From Bradyrhizobiaceae bacterium (GTDB lineage Bacteria > Pseudomonadota > Alphaproteobacteria > Rhizobiales > Xanthobacteraceae): a stretch of DNA of 57,447 nt. The notes under the pieces were generated by a model. The model searched no databases and was not told the origin of the DNA. It saw nothing but the letters and a program-made list of their open reading frames with translations. Every line of letters starts with the position of its first letter. The stretch's first letter is position 1. Below are positions 48,723 through 56,168 of the stretch, in pieces. The stretch spans positions 6,372 to 63,818 of the forward strand of contig PQAH01000022.1 in NCBI GenBank assembly GCA_003105195.1, written 5' to 3'. Position numbers and translations under genes: made by a program.

Positions 48723-49355
48723 ATGACTGATGTGACGACCAACGAAGTCTTCATCGTGGACGACGACCCCGCCGTGCGGGATGCCCTGGCCGTGGTCCTG
48801 TCCCTGGAGGGATATCAGGTCACCGGCTTCGCCGAGGGCGCGTCCTTTCTCGCCAACGCCAAGGCGCGCACGCCCGCCTGCATCATCCTCGACGTCCACA
48901 TGCCGGGACGCTCGGGCCTGGACATTCTCAAGGAGCTCAATGCCCAGCACTATCCGGCCCCCATCTTCATCATCTCGGGCCAGGGCGACATCCCCATGGC
49001 CGTGGAGGCGATCAAGCACGGCGCGCTCGATTTCATCGAGAAGCCCTTCGACGCCGATACGGTCGTGACCCGCGTGCGCGAGGCCGTCGAGGCCTGGGCG
49101 CGCCGCGCCTCGGACGGCAAGACCTCGGACCTCCTCTCCAAGCAGTTCCCCGGCCACGACCAGCTCACGCCGCGCGAGCGCGAGGTGCTCGGCCAGATCG
49201 CCTCCGGCGCCTCGAACAAGGAGGCCGGGCGGCATCTCGGCATCAGTCCCCGCACCATCGAGGTGCACCGCGCGCGCATCATGGAGAAGCTCGGCGCCAA
49301 GAACGCGGCCGACCTGGTGCGCATCGTGCTGAGCGAGGGCGGCCGCGCGCAGTGA
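48723..49355 (+). CDS. fixJ: Response regulator FixJ
   Basis: 210 residues: a receiver domain (VFIVDDDPAVRDALAVVLSLEGY, phospho-acceptor Asp57 in IILDVHMPGRSG, and the KPF near residue 105) and a C-terminal LuxR-type helix-turn-helix (LTPREREVLGQIASGASNKEAGRHLGISPRTIEVHRARIMEKLGAKNAADLVRIVL). It activates fixK-type genes when phosphorylated by FixL. GAGG lies about 8 bases before ATG at 48723. It is separated from fixL by a mosaic repeat, so co-transcription is not certain. Confidence 0.93.
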   Translation: MTDVTTNEVFIVDDDPAVRDALAVVLSLEGYQVTGFAEGASFLANAKARTPACIILDVHMPGRSGLDILKELNAQHYPAPIFIISGQGDIPMAVEAIKHGALDFIEKPFDADTVVTRVREAVEAWARRASDGKTSDLLSKQFPGHDQLTPREREVLGQIASGASNKEAGRHLGISPRTIEVHRARIMEKLGAKNAADLVRIVLSEGGRAQ

Positions 49356-49435
49356 CGACGGCCTGTGTCCTCCCGTGCGGTGCGCCCCGGCGCCGCGACG
49401 CTGGGTTGCGCCGGCGTGCGCCGCGGCGCGGGATT

Positions 49436-49472
49436 CTACGTATCTGGCGGCGCCGACGAAGCAGTACTACGC
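49436..49472 (+). promoter_or_regulatory. Possible FixJ-binding sites
   Basis: Upstream of the receiver-only gene, CTACGTAT (49436-49443) matches the FixJ half-site (GTAMGTAG on the other strand) at 7 of 8 positions. A weaker copy, ACTACGCA, lies near 49469. This suggests the gene is a direct FixJ target. It is a short motif, so chance matches are possible. Confidence 0.42.
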
Positions 49473-49542
49473 ATTGCGGACCGGGTCCCGTAAGCCAAAA
49501 TCCCGTCTCGAGAATTCCGCGTAGCGTGAAGGAATTTCCGTC

Positions 49543-49896
49543 GTGACGATCCATGTCCTCGAGGACGATGCGGCAGTGAACGACTCGCTCGTCGTGTGGC
49601 TGAAGAACATGGGCCACGACGCGGTCGCCTACCGGTCCCCGGAGCAGTTCTTCCAACGGGGCCCGCCGCCGGGCACCGACACCGTCATCGTCGATCTCCT
49701 GCTGCCGCGGATCTCGGGCGTGGCCGTCATCAAGTGGCTGCAGCGCCTGGCGCCGCCACCGCGCATCATCGCGATCACGGGGCAGCCCCAGTCGGCGCTC
49801 GAGGCGACCCTGCGCGACGTGGCGATACCGAAGCTGTTGCGCAAGCCGCTCACCGGCGAGGCGATCTCGGCGTGCCTTGCGGAGGAGCTGCGCTGA
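49543..49896 (+). CDS. Single-domain response regulator
   Basis: 117 residues forming only a receiver domain. The acidic pocket (EDD near residue 7-9), phospho-acceptor Asp51 in VIVDLLLPRISG, Thr79 in AITGQP and Lys101 in LLRKPL are all present, so it should be phosphorylatable, and there is no output domain. The start is GTG at 49543, with AAGGAA upstream. As it follows fixLJ it may act as a phosphate sink or FixL modulator; this is inference from position. Confidence 0.88.
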   Translation: MTIHVLEDDAAVNDSLVVWLKNMGHDAVAYRSPEQFFQRGPPPGTDTVIVDLLLPRISGVAVIKWLQRLAPPPRIIAITGQPQSALEATLRDVAIPKLLRKPLTGEAISACLAEELR

Positions 49897-49933
49897 CGCA
49901 TCCTGCGTCGCGACGGGACGGCGGAAAATCCTC

Positions 49934-51280
49934 TCAGACGGCGCGCGAGTGGCGCGCCTGGCCGTTCTTGAGATAGGTGTCGAAGGCGGCGGCCGCGAGC
50001 CGTACATAGGGCTTGCCGGCCTCCGTCATGGCGATGCGATGGCCCTCGATTGCGACGAACCCCTCCTCCCGCAGCGGTGCGAGCGCGGCGAGCTCCTCGG
50101 CGAAGGCGTCGCCGTTGCGACCGCGCCTGCCCGTGACGGCGTCGAGGTCGACCGCGAAATCGCACATCAGCCGCTCGATGATGCGCGCCCGCAGGGTGTC
50201 GTCGGACGAGAAGGCCAGCCCCTTCACGGTGGCGAAGCGGCCCTCCGCGATCGACCGCGCATAGCCGCCGACGTCGGCGGCGTTCTGCACGAAGCCCTGC
50301 CGCAGCCGTCCGATCGCGGAGGCGCCGAGGCCGATCAGGGCGTCCGCCGCATCGGTCGTGTAGCCCTGGAAGTTGCGGTGCAGGCGCCCGTCCTGGGCCG
50401 CCCGGGTGAGTGCGTCCTCCGGGCGGGCGAAGTGGTCGAGGCCGATCGGCCGGTAGCCGAGCTCCGCGAACAGCTCGCGCGCCGCCTCCGCCTGGTCGAG
50501 CCGCGCGCCGGCGTCCGGCAGGTCGCTCTCCGCGATCAGCCGCTGGTTCGCCTTGAACCACGGCACGTGGGCGTAGCCGAACAGGGCGAAGCGCTGCGGC
50601 CGCAGCGCATCGGCGAGCGCGATCGTGCGCCGCAGGTCGGCGAGGCTCTGCTTCGGCAGCCCGTACATCAGGTCGATGTTGATCTCCGCGATGCCGGCCT
50701 CGCGCAGCAGGCCCACGGCTTCCGCGACCACTCCGAACGGCTGGATCCGTCCGATCGCCCGCTGCACGTGCGGCGAGAAGTCCTGCACCCCGAGGCTCGC
50801 GCGGGTGACCCCCATGGCGGCCAGCGCCGCGACCAGCGGCCGGTCGATGCGCCGCGGATCGAGCTCGATCGCGTGCTCCATGTCGTCGGCGAAGCGGAAG
50901 GCGCCGCGCAGGCGCTGCGTCAGGTCGACGAGCCGGTCCGGCCCGAGCGTGGACGGCGTGCCGCCGCCCCAATGCAGATGGATCGCCCTGCGGCCGCCGG
51001 CGCGGCGCGCCACCAGCGCGATCTCGGCCGCGAGCACATCCGCATAGGCCGCCACCGGCTCCGGCCGCCGCACCGCCTTGGTGTGGCAGCCGCAATAGTG
51101 GCAGAGCTCGATGCAGAACGGCACGTGCAGATAGAGCGAAAGCGTCGCCTCGCCCGGGAGCGCGGCGAGCCAGTCCGCATAGGTGTCCGCCGTGACCGCC
51201 CCGGTGAAGTGCGGGGCCGTCGGATAGGACGTGTAGCGCGGGACCGTCTGCTCCGCGAAACTGCATGACCTCGATGACAT
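49934..51280 (-). CDS. hemN: Oxygen-independent coproporphyrinogen III oxidase HemN
   Basis: 448-residue radical-SAM enzyme for heme synthesis at low oxygen. The SAM [4Fe-4S] motif is CIELCHYCGC (Cys56, Cys60, Cys63), preceded by VPRYTSYPTAPHF, typical of HemN and not of HemW. HLHWGGGTPSTL, EINIDLMYGLPKQS and the C-terminal HemN domain are complete. ATG at 51280 has no ribosome site; a perfect FixK box centred 40 bases upstream implies a leaderless or nearly leaderless mRNA. Confidence 0.95.
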   Translation of the reverse strand: MSSRSCSFAEQTVPRYTSYPTAPHFTGAVTADTYADWLAALPGEATLSLYLHVPFCIELCHYCGCHTKAVRRPEPVAAYADVLAAEIALVARRAGGRRAIHLHWGGGTPSTLGPDRLVDLTQRLRGAFRFADDMEHAIELDPRRIDRPLVAALAAMGVTRASLGVQDFSPHVQRAIGRIQPFGVVAEAVGLLREAGIAEINIDLMYGLPKQSLADLRRTIALADALRPQRFALFGYAHVPWFKANQRLIAESDLPDAGARLDQAEAARELFAELGYRPIGLDHFARPEDALTRAAQDGRLHRNFQGYTTDAADALIGLGASAIGRLRQGFVQNAADVGGYARSIAEGRFATVKGLAFSSDDTLRARIIERLMCDFAVDLDAVTGRRGRNGDAFAEELAALAPLREEGFVAIEGHRIAMTEAGKPYVRLAAAAFDTYLKNGQARHSRAV

Positions 51281-51313
51281 GAGTGTATTTGACGGGGCCG
51301 GCGCCGCGCTGCA

Positions 51314-51327
51314 TTGATCGTGATCAA
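51314..51327 (-). promoter_or_regulatory. Perfect FixK/FNR box upstream of hemN
   Basis: TTGATCGTGATCAA (51314-51327) matches TTGAT-N4-ATCAA exactly. For a class II site centred at -41.5, transcription would begin near 51279, at the hemN start codon. The box is only 5 bases upstream of the AbrB-family start on the other strand and could repress that gene when occupied. Confidence 0.9.
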
Positions 51328-51332
51328 GTCCG

Positions 51333-52409
51333 ATGACCCCTCCGCCGCCCCGCCAGCGCCTGTCCCGACTCCTGGAGACGCTGCTCCTCGCCGGTTCCGG
51401 CGGAGCCGCCTTCGGGCTCGCCGGCATGCCGGCCGGCTGGCTCTCGGGCGCCGTGCTCGCGGTCTCGGTCGCGGCGCTGGCGGGCCGGCCCGTATACGTT
51501 CCGGTGCCGCTCGCGCGCGTCGTCTTCGTGGTCCTCGGCATCTCGCTCGGCTCCGCGGTGACGCCGGGGCGGCTCGCCACGGTCGCGGCCTGGCCCGTGA
51601 GCCTCGCCGCGCTCCTCCTCGCCATGACGGCCGTCACGGTCGCCACCGCGGGCTATCTGCGGCGCGTCCACGGCTGGGACCCGCTCTCGGCCCTGCTCGC
51701 CTCCCTGCCGGGCGCGCTCTCCCAGGCGCTGGCGCTCGCCGCCGACACCGGCGCCGATGTTCGCGCCATCGCGACCGTGCATTCGGTGCGGCTCCTGGTG
51801 CTGGCGGTGGTGCTGCCGGCGCTCCTCGCGGCGATCGGGGTGGTCGGCGCGCCGCCGCCGCCGCGGCCGGCGCCGGCGCTGATCGCGGCGATCGACGATC
51901 TTGCGCTGCTCGTCGGCGTCGCCACGCTCGCCGCGCTGGTCGCCTACCGGTTCCGCCTGCCGGGCGGCCTGATCATCGGCGCCATGGTCGCCTCCGGCGC
52001 GCTCCACGGTTTCGGCCTGGTGGCCGACGTGTTGCCGCCCGAGATCGCCACCATCGGCTTCGTCCTGCTCGGCGCGCTGATCGGAACCCGGCTCGGCGGC
52101 ACCGACATGGCGACCCTCGGGCGGCTCGCCGCCGCCGGGCTCGGCGCGCTCGGCGTCGGCGCGACGGTCGCCTGCGGATCGGCCGTGCTGGTCGCGCTCG
52201 CCCTCGACCTGCCGCTCGGCGACGTCATCGTCGCCTATGCGCCGGGCGGCCTCGAGACCATGGCGATCCTCGCCTTCGCGCTCCATCTCGATCCCGCCTT
52301 CGTCGGCGTGCACCACCTCGCGCGATTCATTTTCGTGTCGCTGATCATGCCGCTCGCCGCCGCACGCCTGCGCGCTTCCGACCATTCCCCGAAGGGGCCG
52401 GTCGCCTAG
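51333..52409 (+). CDS. AbrB family membrane protein
   Basis: 358-residue membrane protein of the AbrB family, often misnamed ammonia monooxygenase regulator, with two repeats of about five helices each. Family segments are GMPAGWLSGAVLAVSVAALAGRPV, SLPGALSQALALAADTGADVRAIATVHSVRLLVLAVVLP and, in repeat 2, APGGLETMAILAFALHLDPAFVGVHHLARFIFVSLIMP. The function is unknown. Start ATG at 51333; the ribosome site is not clear. Between hemN and ccoN, but not known to belong to the oxygen response. Confidence 0.9.
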   Translation: MTPPPPRQRLSRLLETLLLAGSGGAAFGLAGMPAGWLSGAVLAVSVAALAGRPVYVPVPLARVVFVVLGISLGSAVTPGRLATVAAWPVSLAALLLAMTAVTVATAGYLRRVHGWDPLSALLASLPGALSQALALAADTGADVRAIATVHSVRLLVLAVVLPALLAAIGVVGAPPPPRPAPALIAAIDDLALLVGVATLAALVAYRFRLPGGLIIGAMVASGALHGFGLVADVLPPEIATIGFVLLGALIGTRLGGTDMATLGRLAAAGLGALGVGATVACGSAVLVALALDLPLGDVIVAYAPGGLETMAILAFALHLDPAFVGVHHLARFIFVSLIMPLAAARLRASDHSPKGPVA

Positions 52410-52429
52410 CGGCTCATTTCGTCCCGGAC

Positions 52430-52443
52430 TTGACATTTCTCAA
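52430..52443 (+). promoter_or_regulatory. FixK/FNR-like box upstream of ccoN
   Basis: TTGACATTTCTCAA (52430-52443) fits TTGAY-N4-RTCAA at 9 of 10 informative positions. Its centre is 74 bases before the ccoN start, compatible with a class II site and a leader of about 33 bases. Confidence 0.7.
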
Positions 52444-52510
52444 TGCTGCACTGCCGTGCCGCAGGGAGGGTATCGCTCTGAAATGACGCGCGCCCGCGAA
52501 AGGCGAATCT

Positions 52511-54160
52511 ATGGCATACGCACACGCACAACGCTCCCTGACCATCGGCGAAGGGGGGCTCGCAGCCTTCTTCGTCGTCACGGCGTTTCTCACTCTGGTC
52601 GCGGCGGCCAAGGCCGAGGACGCTGCCTTCGCGTTCCATGCCTATCTCGGCGCCGCCGCGAGCGTTGCGGCGGTCTTCGCCGTCTTCAACCGCTATTTCC
52701 GCACGCCGGAGCTGCCGCCGCAGGAGATCGACGGGCGTCCGAACTACCAGCTCGGCCCGGTCAAGTTCGCGACCGCGGCCGCCGTGCTCTGGGGCATCGC
52801 GGGCTTCACGGTCGGCCTCATCATCGCGCTGCAGCTCGCCTATCCGGCGCTCAATTTCGACCTGCCGTGGACCAATTTCGGGCGCCTGCGCCCGCTGCAC
52901 ACGTCGGCCGTGATCTTCGCCTTCGGCGGCAACGTGCTGATCGCGACCTCGCTCTACGTGGTGCAGCGCACGAGCCGCACCCGCATCGCCGGCGACCTCG
53001 CCCCCTGGTTCGTCGTGCTCGGCTACAACTTCTTCATCCTGATCGCGGGCACCGGCTACCTGCTGGGCGTCACCCAGTCGAAGGAATATGCCGAGCCCGA
53101 ATGGTACGCCGATCTGTGGCTGACGATCGTCTGGGTGGTCTACCTGCTGGTCTTCATGGGCACCCTGATGAAGCGGAAAGAGCCGCACATCTTCGTCGCC
53201 AACTGGTTCTATCTCGCCTTCATCATCACCATCGCGGTGCTGCATCTCGGCAACAATGCGACGCTGCCGGTGTCGGCGTTCGGCTCCAAGTCCTACATCG
53301 CCTGGGGGGGCGTGCAGGACGCCATGTTCCAGTGGTGGTACGGCCACAACGCCGTCGGCTTCTTCCTCACCGCCGGCTTCCTCGGCATCATGTACTACTT
53401 CATCCCCAAGCGCGCCGAGCGCCCGATCTACTCCTACCGCCTGTCGATCATCCACTTCTGGGCGCTGATCTTCCTCTACATCTGGGCCGGCCCGCATCAC
53501 CTCCACTACACGGCGCTGCCCGACTGGGCGCAGACGCTCGGCATGACCTTCTCGATCATGCTGTGGATGCCCTCCTGGGGCGGCATGATCAACGGCCTGA
53601 TGACGCTCTCGGGCGCCTGGGACAAGCTGCGCACCGATCCGGTGCTGCGCATGATGGTGGTGTCGGTCGCCTTCTACGGCATGTCGACCTTCGAGGGTCC
53701 GCTGATGTCCGTGAAGGCCGTCAACTCGCTCTCGCACTACACCGACTGGACCATCGGCCACGTCCACTCCGGCGCCCTCGGCTGGGTCGCCTTCGTCTCC
53801 TTCGGCGCCGTCTACAGCCTGGTGCCCTGGCTCTGGAACCGCAAGCAGCTCTACAGCCTCAAGCTCGTCAACTGGCACTTCTGGATCGCGACCATCGGCA
53901 TCGTCCTCTACATCTCGGCGATGTGGGTGTCCGGCATCCTGCAGGGCCTGATGTGGCGCGCCTACACGAGCCTCGGGTTCCTCGAATACTCCTTCATCGA
54001 GACCGTGGAGGCGATGCATCCCTTCTACCTGATCCGGGCCGCGGGCGGCGCGCTGTTCGTCGCGGGCGCGCTGATCATGGCCTGGAACCTCTGGATGACG
54101 GTGCGCAGCGGCGAGGCCGAATCGGCCGCCCCGCGCGCGGCGCTCCAGCCTGCCGAGTGA
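52511..54160 (+). CDS. ccoN: cbb3-type cytochrome c oxidase subunit I
   Basis: 549-residue catalytic subunit of the high-affinity cbb3 oxidase, with heme b and the b3-CuB site. Signatures are [45 protein letters not shown] (CuB His and Tyr region), [20 protein letters not shown], and [20 protein letters not shown] (heme ligands). Twelve helices plus an N-terminal extra helix. Start ATG at 52511. First gene of ccoNOQP, under a FixK-like box. Confidence 0.97.
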   Translation: MAYAHAQRSLTIGEGGLAAFFVVTAFLTLVAAAKAEDAAFAFHAYLGAAASVAAVFAVFNRYFRTPELPPQEIDGRPNYQLGPVKFATAAAVLWGIAGFTVGLIIALQLAYPALNFDLPWTNFGRLRPLHTSAVIFAFGGNVLIATSLYVVQRTSRTRIAGDLAPWFVVLGYNFFILIAGTGYLLGVTQSKEYAEPEWYADLWLTIVWVVYLLVFMGTLMKRKEPHIFVANWFYLAFIITIAVLHLGNNATLPVSAFGSKSYIAWGGVQDAMFQWWYGHNAVGFFLTAGFLGIMYYFIPKRAERPIYSYRLSIIHFWALIFLYIWAGPHHLHYTALPDWAQTLGMTFSIMLWMPSWGGMINGLMTLSGAWDKLRTDPVLRMMVVSVAFYGMSTFEGPLMSVKAVNSLSHYTDWTIGHVHSGALGWVAFVSFGAVYSLVPWLWNRKQLYSLKLVNWHFWIATIGIVLYISAMWVSGILQGLMWRAYTSLGFLEYSFIETVEAMHPFYLIRAAGGALFVAGALIMAWNLWMTVRSGEAESAAPRAALQPAE

Positions 54161-54169
54161 GGAGCCAAC

Positions 54170-54904
54170 ATGTCGTTCTGGACACGCCATCAGATCCTCG
54201 AGAAGAACTCGATCCTTCTCGTGATCGGCATCCTGCTGGTCGTCGCGGTCGGCGGACTGGTCGAGATCGCTCCGCTCTTCTACCTGAAGAGCACGATCGA
54301 GAAGGTCGACGGCATGCGGCCCTACACGCCGCTCGAGCTCGCCGGCCGCGCGATCTACATCCGCGAGGGCTGCTACAGCTGCCACTCGCAGATGGTGCGC
54401 ACCCTGCGCGACGAGGTGGAGCGCTACGGCCACTACTCGCTGGCCGCCGAGAGCATGTACGACCATCCCTTCCAGTGGGGATCGAAGCGCACCGGGCCCG
54501 ACCTCGCCCGCGTCGGCGGCAAGTATTCGGACGAGTGGCATGTCGCGCACATGGTCAATCCGCGCGCCGTGGTGCCGCAGTCGATCATGCCGGGCTACCC
54601 CTTCCTGGCCGCGACCGACCTCGACTTCCGCGGCATCGCGGCCCACCTGAAGGCCAACCGCGCGGTCGGCGTGCCCTACACGGACGCGCAGGTCGAGAAT
54701 GCGGCCGCCGACCTGAAGGCGCAGGCGACCCCGGACGACGCCGGGATCGGCGACCTGCAGGCCCGCTACCCCAAGTCGATCGCCCGCGACTTCGACGGCA
54801 ATCCGGCCCGCATCACCGAGATGGACGCGCTCGTCGCCTATCTCCAGATGCTCGGCACGCTCGTCGACTTCAAGAGCTACGACGCCAAGGTCAACCTGCG
54901 GTGA
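54170..54904 (+). CDS. ccoO: cbb3-type cytochrome c oxidase subunit II
   Basis: 244-residue membrane-anchored monoheme cytochrome c that passes electrons to CcoN. An N-terminal helix ([23 protein letters not shown]) precedes the single heme site [12 protein letters not shown]. The axial methionine is likely in [12 protein letters not shown] at 54170 follows GAGGAG. 9 bases after ccoN. Confidence 0.97.
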   Translation: MSFWTRHQILEKNSILLVIGILLVVAVGGLVEIAPLFYLKSTIEKVDGMRPYTPLELAGRAIYIREGCYSCHSQMVRTLRDEVERYGHYSLAAESMYDHPFQWGSKRTGPDLARVGGKYSDEWHVAHMVNPRAVVPQSIMPGYPFLAATDLDFRGIAAHLKANRAVGVPYTDAQVENAAADLKAQATPDDAGIGDLQARYPKSIARDFDGNPARITEMDALVAYLQMLGTLVDFKSYDAKVNLR

Positions 54905-54917
54905 CGGGGACGCGAAG

Positions 54918-55082
54918 ATGAAAGCCATCGTCACGGTGCAGAGCTTCGTCTCCGACCTCGTCGTCAGCGTCTGGACGCCGCTCTTCGTCATCCTGTTCGT
55001 CGCAATCGTCGCCTACGCGCTCTGGCCGCGCAACAAGAAGAAGTTCGACGCCGCCGCGCGCATGCCGCTGAGAGAGGACTGA
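54918..55082 (+). CDS. ccoQ: cbb3-type cytochrome c oxidase subunit CcoQ
   Basis: 54 residues, too short for most gene finders: MKAIVTVQSFVSDLVVSVW, one helix (TPLFVILFVAIVAYALW) and a basic tail (PRNKKKFDAAARMPLRED). It is the small CcoQ/FixQ subunit that stabilises the complex. Start ATG at 54918, 13 bases after ccoO and 6 before ccoP. Confidence 0.93.
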   Translation: MKAIVTVQSFVSDLVVSVWTPLFVILFVAIVAYALWPRNKKKFDAAARMPLRED

Positions 55083-55088
55083 GGAACC

Positions 55089-55961
55089 ATGGCCGATCAC
55101 AAGGAAGTCGATGCCCTCTCCGGCACCGCCACCACGGGCCACGCGTGGGACGGCATCAAGGAGCTCAACACGCCGCTGCCGCGCTGGTGGGTGCTGGTCT
55201 TCTACGCCACCATCGTCTGGTCGGTGGGCTACTGGGTGGTCTATCCGGCCTGGCCGCTGGTCTCGAACTACACCGCGGGCGTGTTCGGCTATTCCTCCCG
55301 CGGCGACGTCGCCGCCGAGCTGGCCGAGCTGCAGAAGGTCCGCGGCGCCAAGTCCACGGCGCTCGCCGATGCGACGCTCGCCGACGTCGAGAAGGACCAG
55401 GGCCTGCTCGCCTTCGCGCGCGCCCAGGGCAAGGCCGCCTTCGGCGACAACTGCGCCCCCTGCCACGGCAGCGGCGCCACCGGCTCGCGCGGCTATCCCA
55501 ACCTCAACGACGACGACTGGCTGTGGGGCGGAACCGTCGATGAGATCCACCAGACCATCACGGTGGGCATCCGCTCGGGCCACGCCAAGGCGCGCGAGAA
55601 CCAGATGCCGGCCTTCGGCCGCGACGGCATGCTCAAGCGCCCCGAGATCGTCGAGGTCGCGAACTACGTCCGCTCGCTCTCCGGCCTGCCGGTCCGTCCC
55701 GGCAGCAATCTCGAGGCCGGCAAGAAGATCTTCGCCGAGAACTGCGTCGCCTGCCACGGCGACGACGGCAAGGGCAATGCCGAGCTCGGCGGGCCGAACC
55801 TGACCGACCGCATCTGGCTCTACGGCTCCGACGAGGCCACCATCGCCGATGTCGTCACGAACTCCCGCAACGGCGTGATGCCGGCCTGGGAGGGACGCCT
55901 CGACCCCGTGACCATCAAGGCGCTCGCGGTCTACGTCCACACCCTCGGCGGCGGCAAGTGA
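55089..55961 (+). CDS. ccoP: cbb3-type cytochrome c oxidase subunit III
   Basis: 290-residue diheme cytochrome c that receives electrons from soluble cytochromes. One membrane helix (WWVLVFYATIVWSVGYWVVYPAWPL) after the conserved WDGIKELNTPLPRWW. Heme sites are CAPCH and CVACH, each in a class I fold with a downstream methionine (MPAFG, MPAW). GAGGAACC precedes ATG at 55089. Confidence 0.97.
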   Translation: MADHKEVDALSGTATTGHAWDGIKELNTPLPRWWVLVFYATIVWSVGYWVVYPAWPLVSNYTAGVFGYSSRGDVAAELAELQKVRGAKSTALADATLADVEKDQGLLAFARAQGKAAFGDNCAPCHGSGATGSRGYPNLNDDDWLWGGTVDEIHQTITVGIRSGHAKARENQMPAFGRDGMLKRPEIVEVANYVRSLSGLPVRPGSNLEAGKKIFAENCVACHGDDGKGNAELGGPNLTDRIWLYGSDEATIADVVTNSRNGVMPAWEGRLDPVTIKALAVYVHTLGGGK

Positions 55962-55963
55962 CG

Positions 55964-55981
55964 GCCGCGCGCGGGCGCGGC
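55964..55981 (+). other. GC hairpin after ccoP
   Basis: A 7-bp stem (GCCGCGC at 55964-55970, complement at 55975-55981) with a 4-base loop lies 2 bases after the ccoP stop. It has no T-run, so it may protect the mRNA end or attenuate, not terminate. Confidence 0.4.
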
Positions 55982-56093
55982 TCTGCCACGGCATGCGCGG
56001 GGTCGTCCCGCGCATCCGTGTCCTCGCGGTCGATCCGCCGAGCCTGATCGGCCGGGCGGACGTCGGGCATGACGTAACGGCCGCCGCCCCCGT

Positions 56094-56107
56094 TTGAGAT
56101 CGATCAA
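56094..56107 (+). promoter_or_regulatory. FixK/FNR-like box upstream of ccoG
   Basis: TTGAGATCGATCAA (56094-56107) fits TTGAY-N4-RTCAA at 9 of 10 positions. Its centre lies 68 bases before the ccoG start. It suggests a separate low-oxygen promoter for the ccoG (fixG) operon. Confidence 0.72.
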
Positions 56108-56168
56108 GGCGGGCGGGCGCCGCGGCGCCTAGATGGAGGCTTCCGGTTCCAATTCGGTCCCCCCGCCG

